This document shows positions 43,654-44,684 of a stretch of 44,684 nucleotides of DNA, in pieces. The notes below the pieces were generated by a model. It was not told where the DNA came from, ran no database searches, and saw only the letters and a list, made by a program, of their open reading frames with translations. The translations under genes were made by a program, and so were the position numbers. The DNA is from Mesaphorura yosii (Eukaryota; Arthropoda; Collembola; Poduromorpha; Tullbergiidae). Each line of letters starts with the position of its first letter. Within the stretch, counting starts at the first letter, position 1. The DNA lies in contig WIXG01000514.1 in assembly GCA_009869945.1 (NCBI GenBank), forward strand, positions 1 to 44,684, written 5' to 3'.

Positions 43654-44684
43654 ATGATCTCCGAAGAATCCTTTCGTCTCTTCTCGTACGTGATCCGAGC
43701 CGGTTACTGGACAAAGATCCTTCCATTTACGTGGGACCCCGTCAGCTACAAAGTGAAGGCTGTTTCTCACCTGAATCGATGGCGCCTGATTGCTCTCGCG
43801 AGCCTGGTCGTACAGTGGACAACGTTCTTGTCCGTACTCGCCGGCGTGCTCGAGACCGGAGCGAAACTAGACGATTGGATATTCGCCTCCACGAACCTGC
43901 TCGCGAATGCTTTTTCGAACGTCATTCAGCTGTACAATTTCCTGTTTCCGGTCGAGTTTGCTACGCTCCTGTCAGCAATACATCTTTTTGCTCGGAAGTT
44001 GGCGCTATATCACAAACTCGACATGAGGAAGAAGGACGGAATGGAGAGGTTGATCAAGCCGTTTCTGGTTCCACTCATAGTATTGCCCGTATTGACCGCA
44101 ATCGGATCCTCGATAATGGTCCAACAGGGCCATAGACTCTACAAGTACTTTAGGACGGAGTATCTGGGGGTGAATATCCTGGTTGGGGTCGTTTGGGGGT
44201 ATGTGACCGTACTCCCATTCTTCACCGGCGTATTCTTCGTGGTTCTGGCCGTAAACTATTGTCATTCAATGGAAAACTTTCTCACAAAGATCAGGTACGT
44301 TTATTAAATCGAAATTAAGAGAATCTGTCCTTATCGAACGCTGTTCTCTTTTCTGACTCGATTTCGATGCAGATTCGACCCGGAGAAGTCCGAGCTCGAG
44401 CAACGCCGAGACCATCTGCTCTTCCGCGCTCATCAACTCTTGCACGTGCACGCCATGGAATTCACATCCACTCTCATCGCACTGATCCTCGGGATGAGCT
44501 GCCTCATTCAAATCGCATGTATCTGCACGATGATCAATGTCATCGGCCAAGTGCCCGTCGCCATCGCTGGGCTCTTGATCGTCGCTCCAGTCGTGGTGAT
44601 TGGCGCGACGATGGCGTGCCTCCATTTTGCTATGTTGTATACGAAAGCATCGCGAGTGTTTCCTGTGTCATTCCGAGAATGGTC
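43654..44684 (+). CDS. Gustatory/odorant-receptor-like 7-TM chemoreceptor (3' end outside window)
   Basis: Exon 1 43654-44294 and exon 2 from 44373 (GTACGT...GATGCAG) are in phase and run off the end of the window after about 317 residues. The start MISEESFRLFSYVIRAGYWT matches the 9.1-kb receptor, as do MEKFL-like NFLTKIRFDPEKS against TFLQHLRFDPTDS, and SFREW at the truncated end. Hydrophobic segments include NILVGVVWGYVTVLPFFTGV and ALILGMSCLIQIACICTM. The intron falls between Ile-Arg and Phe-Asp-Pro, where the 9.1-kb copy has none. Probably a ligand-gated channel in sensory neurons; one or more exons are missing here. Confidence 0.8.

Overview
This is a window of animal nuclear DNA, almost certainly from an arthropod and most likely a hexapod. 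Genes are split by short GT-AG (and two GC-AG) introns, TATA/initiator core promoters and AATAAA polyadenylation signals are visible, and the gene families are arthropod-like: chemosensory 7-TM receptors, an AA15 copper monooxygenase, secreted M1 aminopeptidases, an ML-domain protein and glycine-rich secreted proteins. The mix fits a springtail (Collembola), but that assignment is an inference. Nothing here is prokaryotic: there are no operons and no CRISPR array. I saw no convincing tRNA.

Layout. 1-6.7 kb: the 3' end of an unknown gene, then a decayed stretch on the minus strand (ionotropic-receptor-like fragment, acid-lipase fragment, farnesoic-acid-methyltransferase-like domain fragment, and a broken signal-peptide gene), then 2 kb with no recognisable gene. 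6.7-12.3 kb: an intact ML-domain gene (-), an intact AA15 LPMO (+), an intron-poor gustatory-receptor-like gene (-), an intronless AA15 pseudogene (-) and a frameshifted cytochrome P450 pseudogene (+). 13-16.6 kb: a second receptor (+), an unidentified broken gene (-) and an intronless myosin essential light-chain pseudogene (-). 16.9-21.0 kb: M1 aminopeptidase copy A (+, 14 exons). 22-23.3 kb: a third receptor (-). 24-24.4 kb: a Myb/SANT-like remnant (-). 25-28.4 kb: an SLC6 transporter (+, 14 exons). 29.3 kb: a small secreted cysteine-containing protein (+). 30.7 kb: a small coiled-coil protein (+). 31.8-32.9 kb: a ZIP11/SLC39A11 zinc transporter (-). 33.4-37.4 kb: M1 aminopeptidase copy B (-, 14 exons). 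38.4-42.1 kb: a tandem array of four secreted glycine-rich genes (-). 43.65 kb to the end: a fourth receptor (+), cut by the window and clearly related to the one at 9.1-10.4 kb.

The genes do not form one pathway. Three themes recur. (1) Local family expansion: two aminopeptidases tail to tail with the same exon structure, four glycine-rich genes in a row, and four chemoreceptors. (2) Many dead copies, at least two of which lack introns and look like retrocopies. (3) Secreted or membrane products that face the outside or the gut (LPMO, aminopeptidases, SLC6, ZIP11, ML protein, receptors). Exon boundaries were worked out by hand from splice sites, phase and comparison between paralogs. Where two paralogs agree (aminopeptidases, glycine-rich genes) the models should be reliable.
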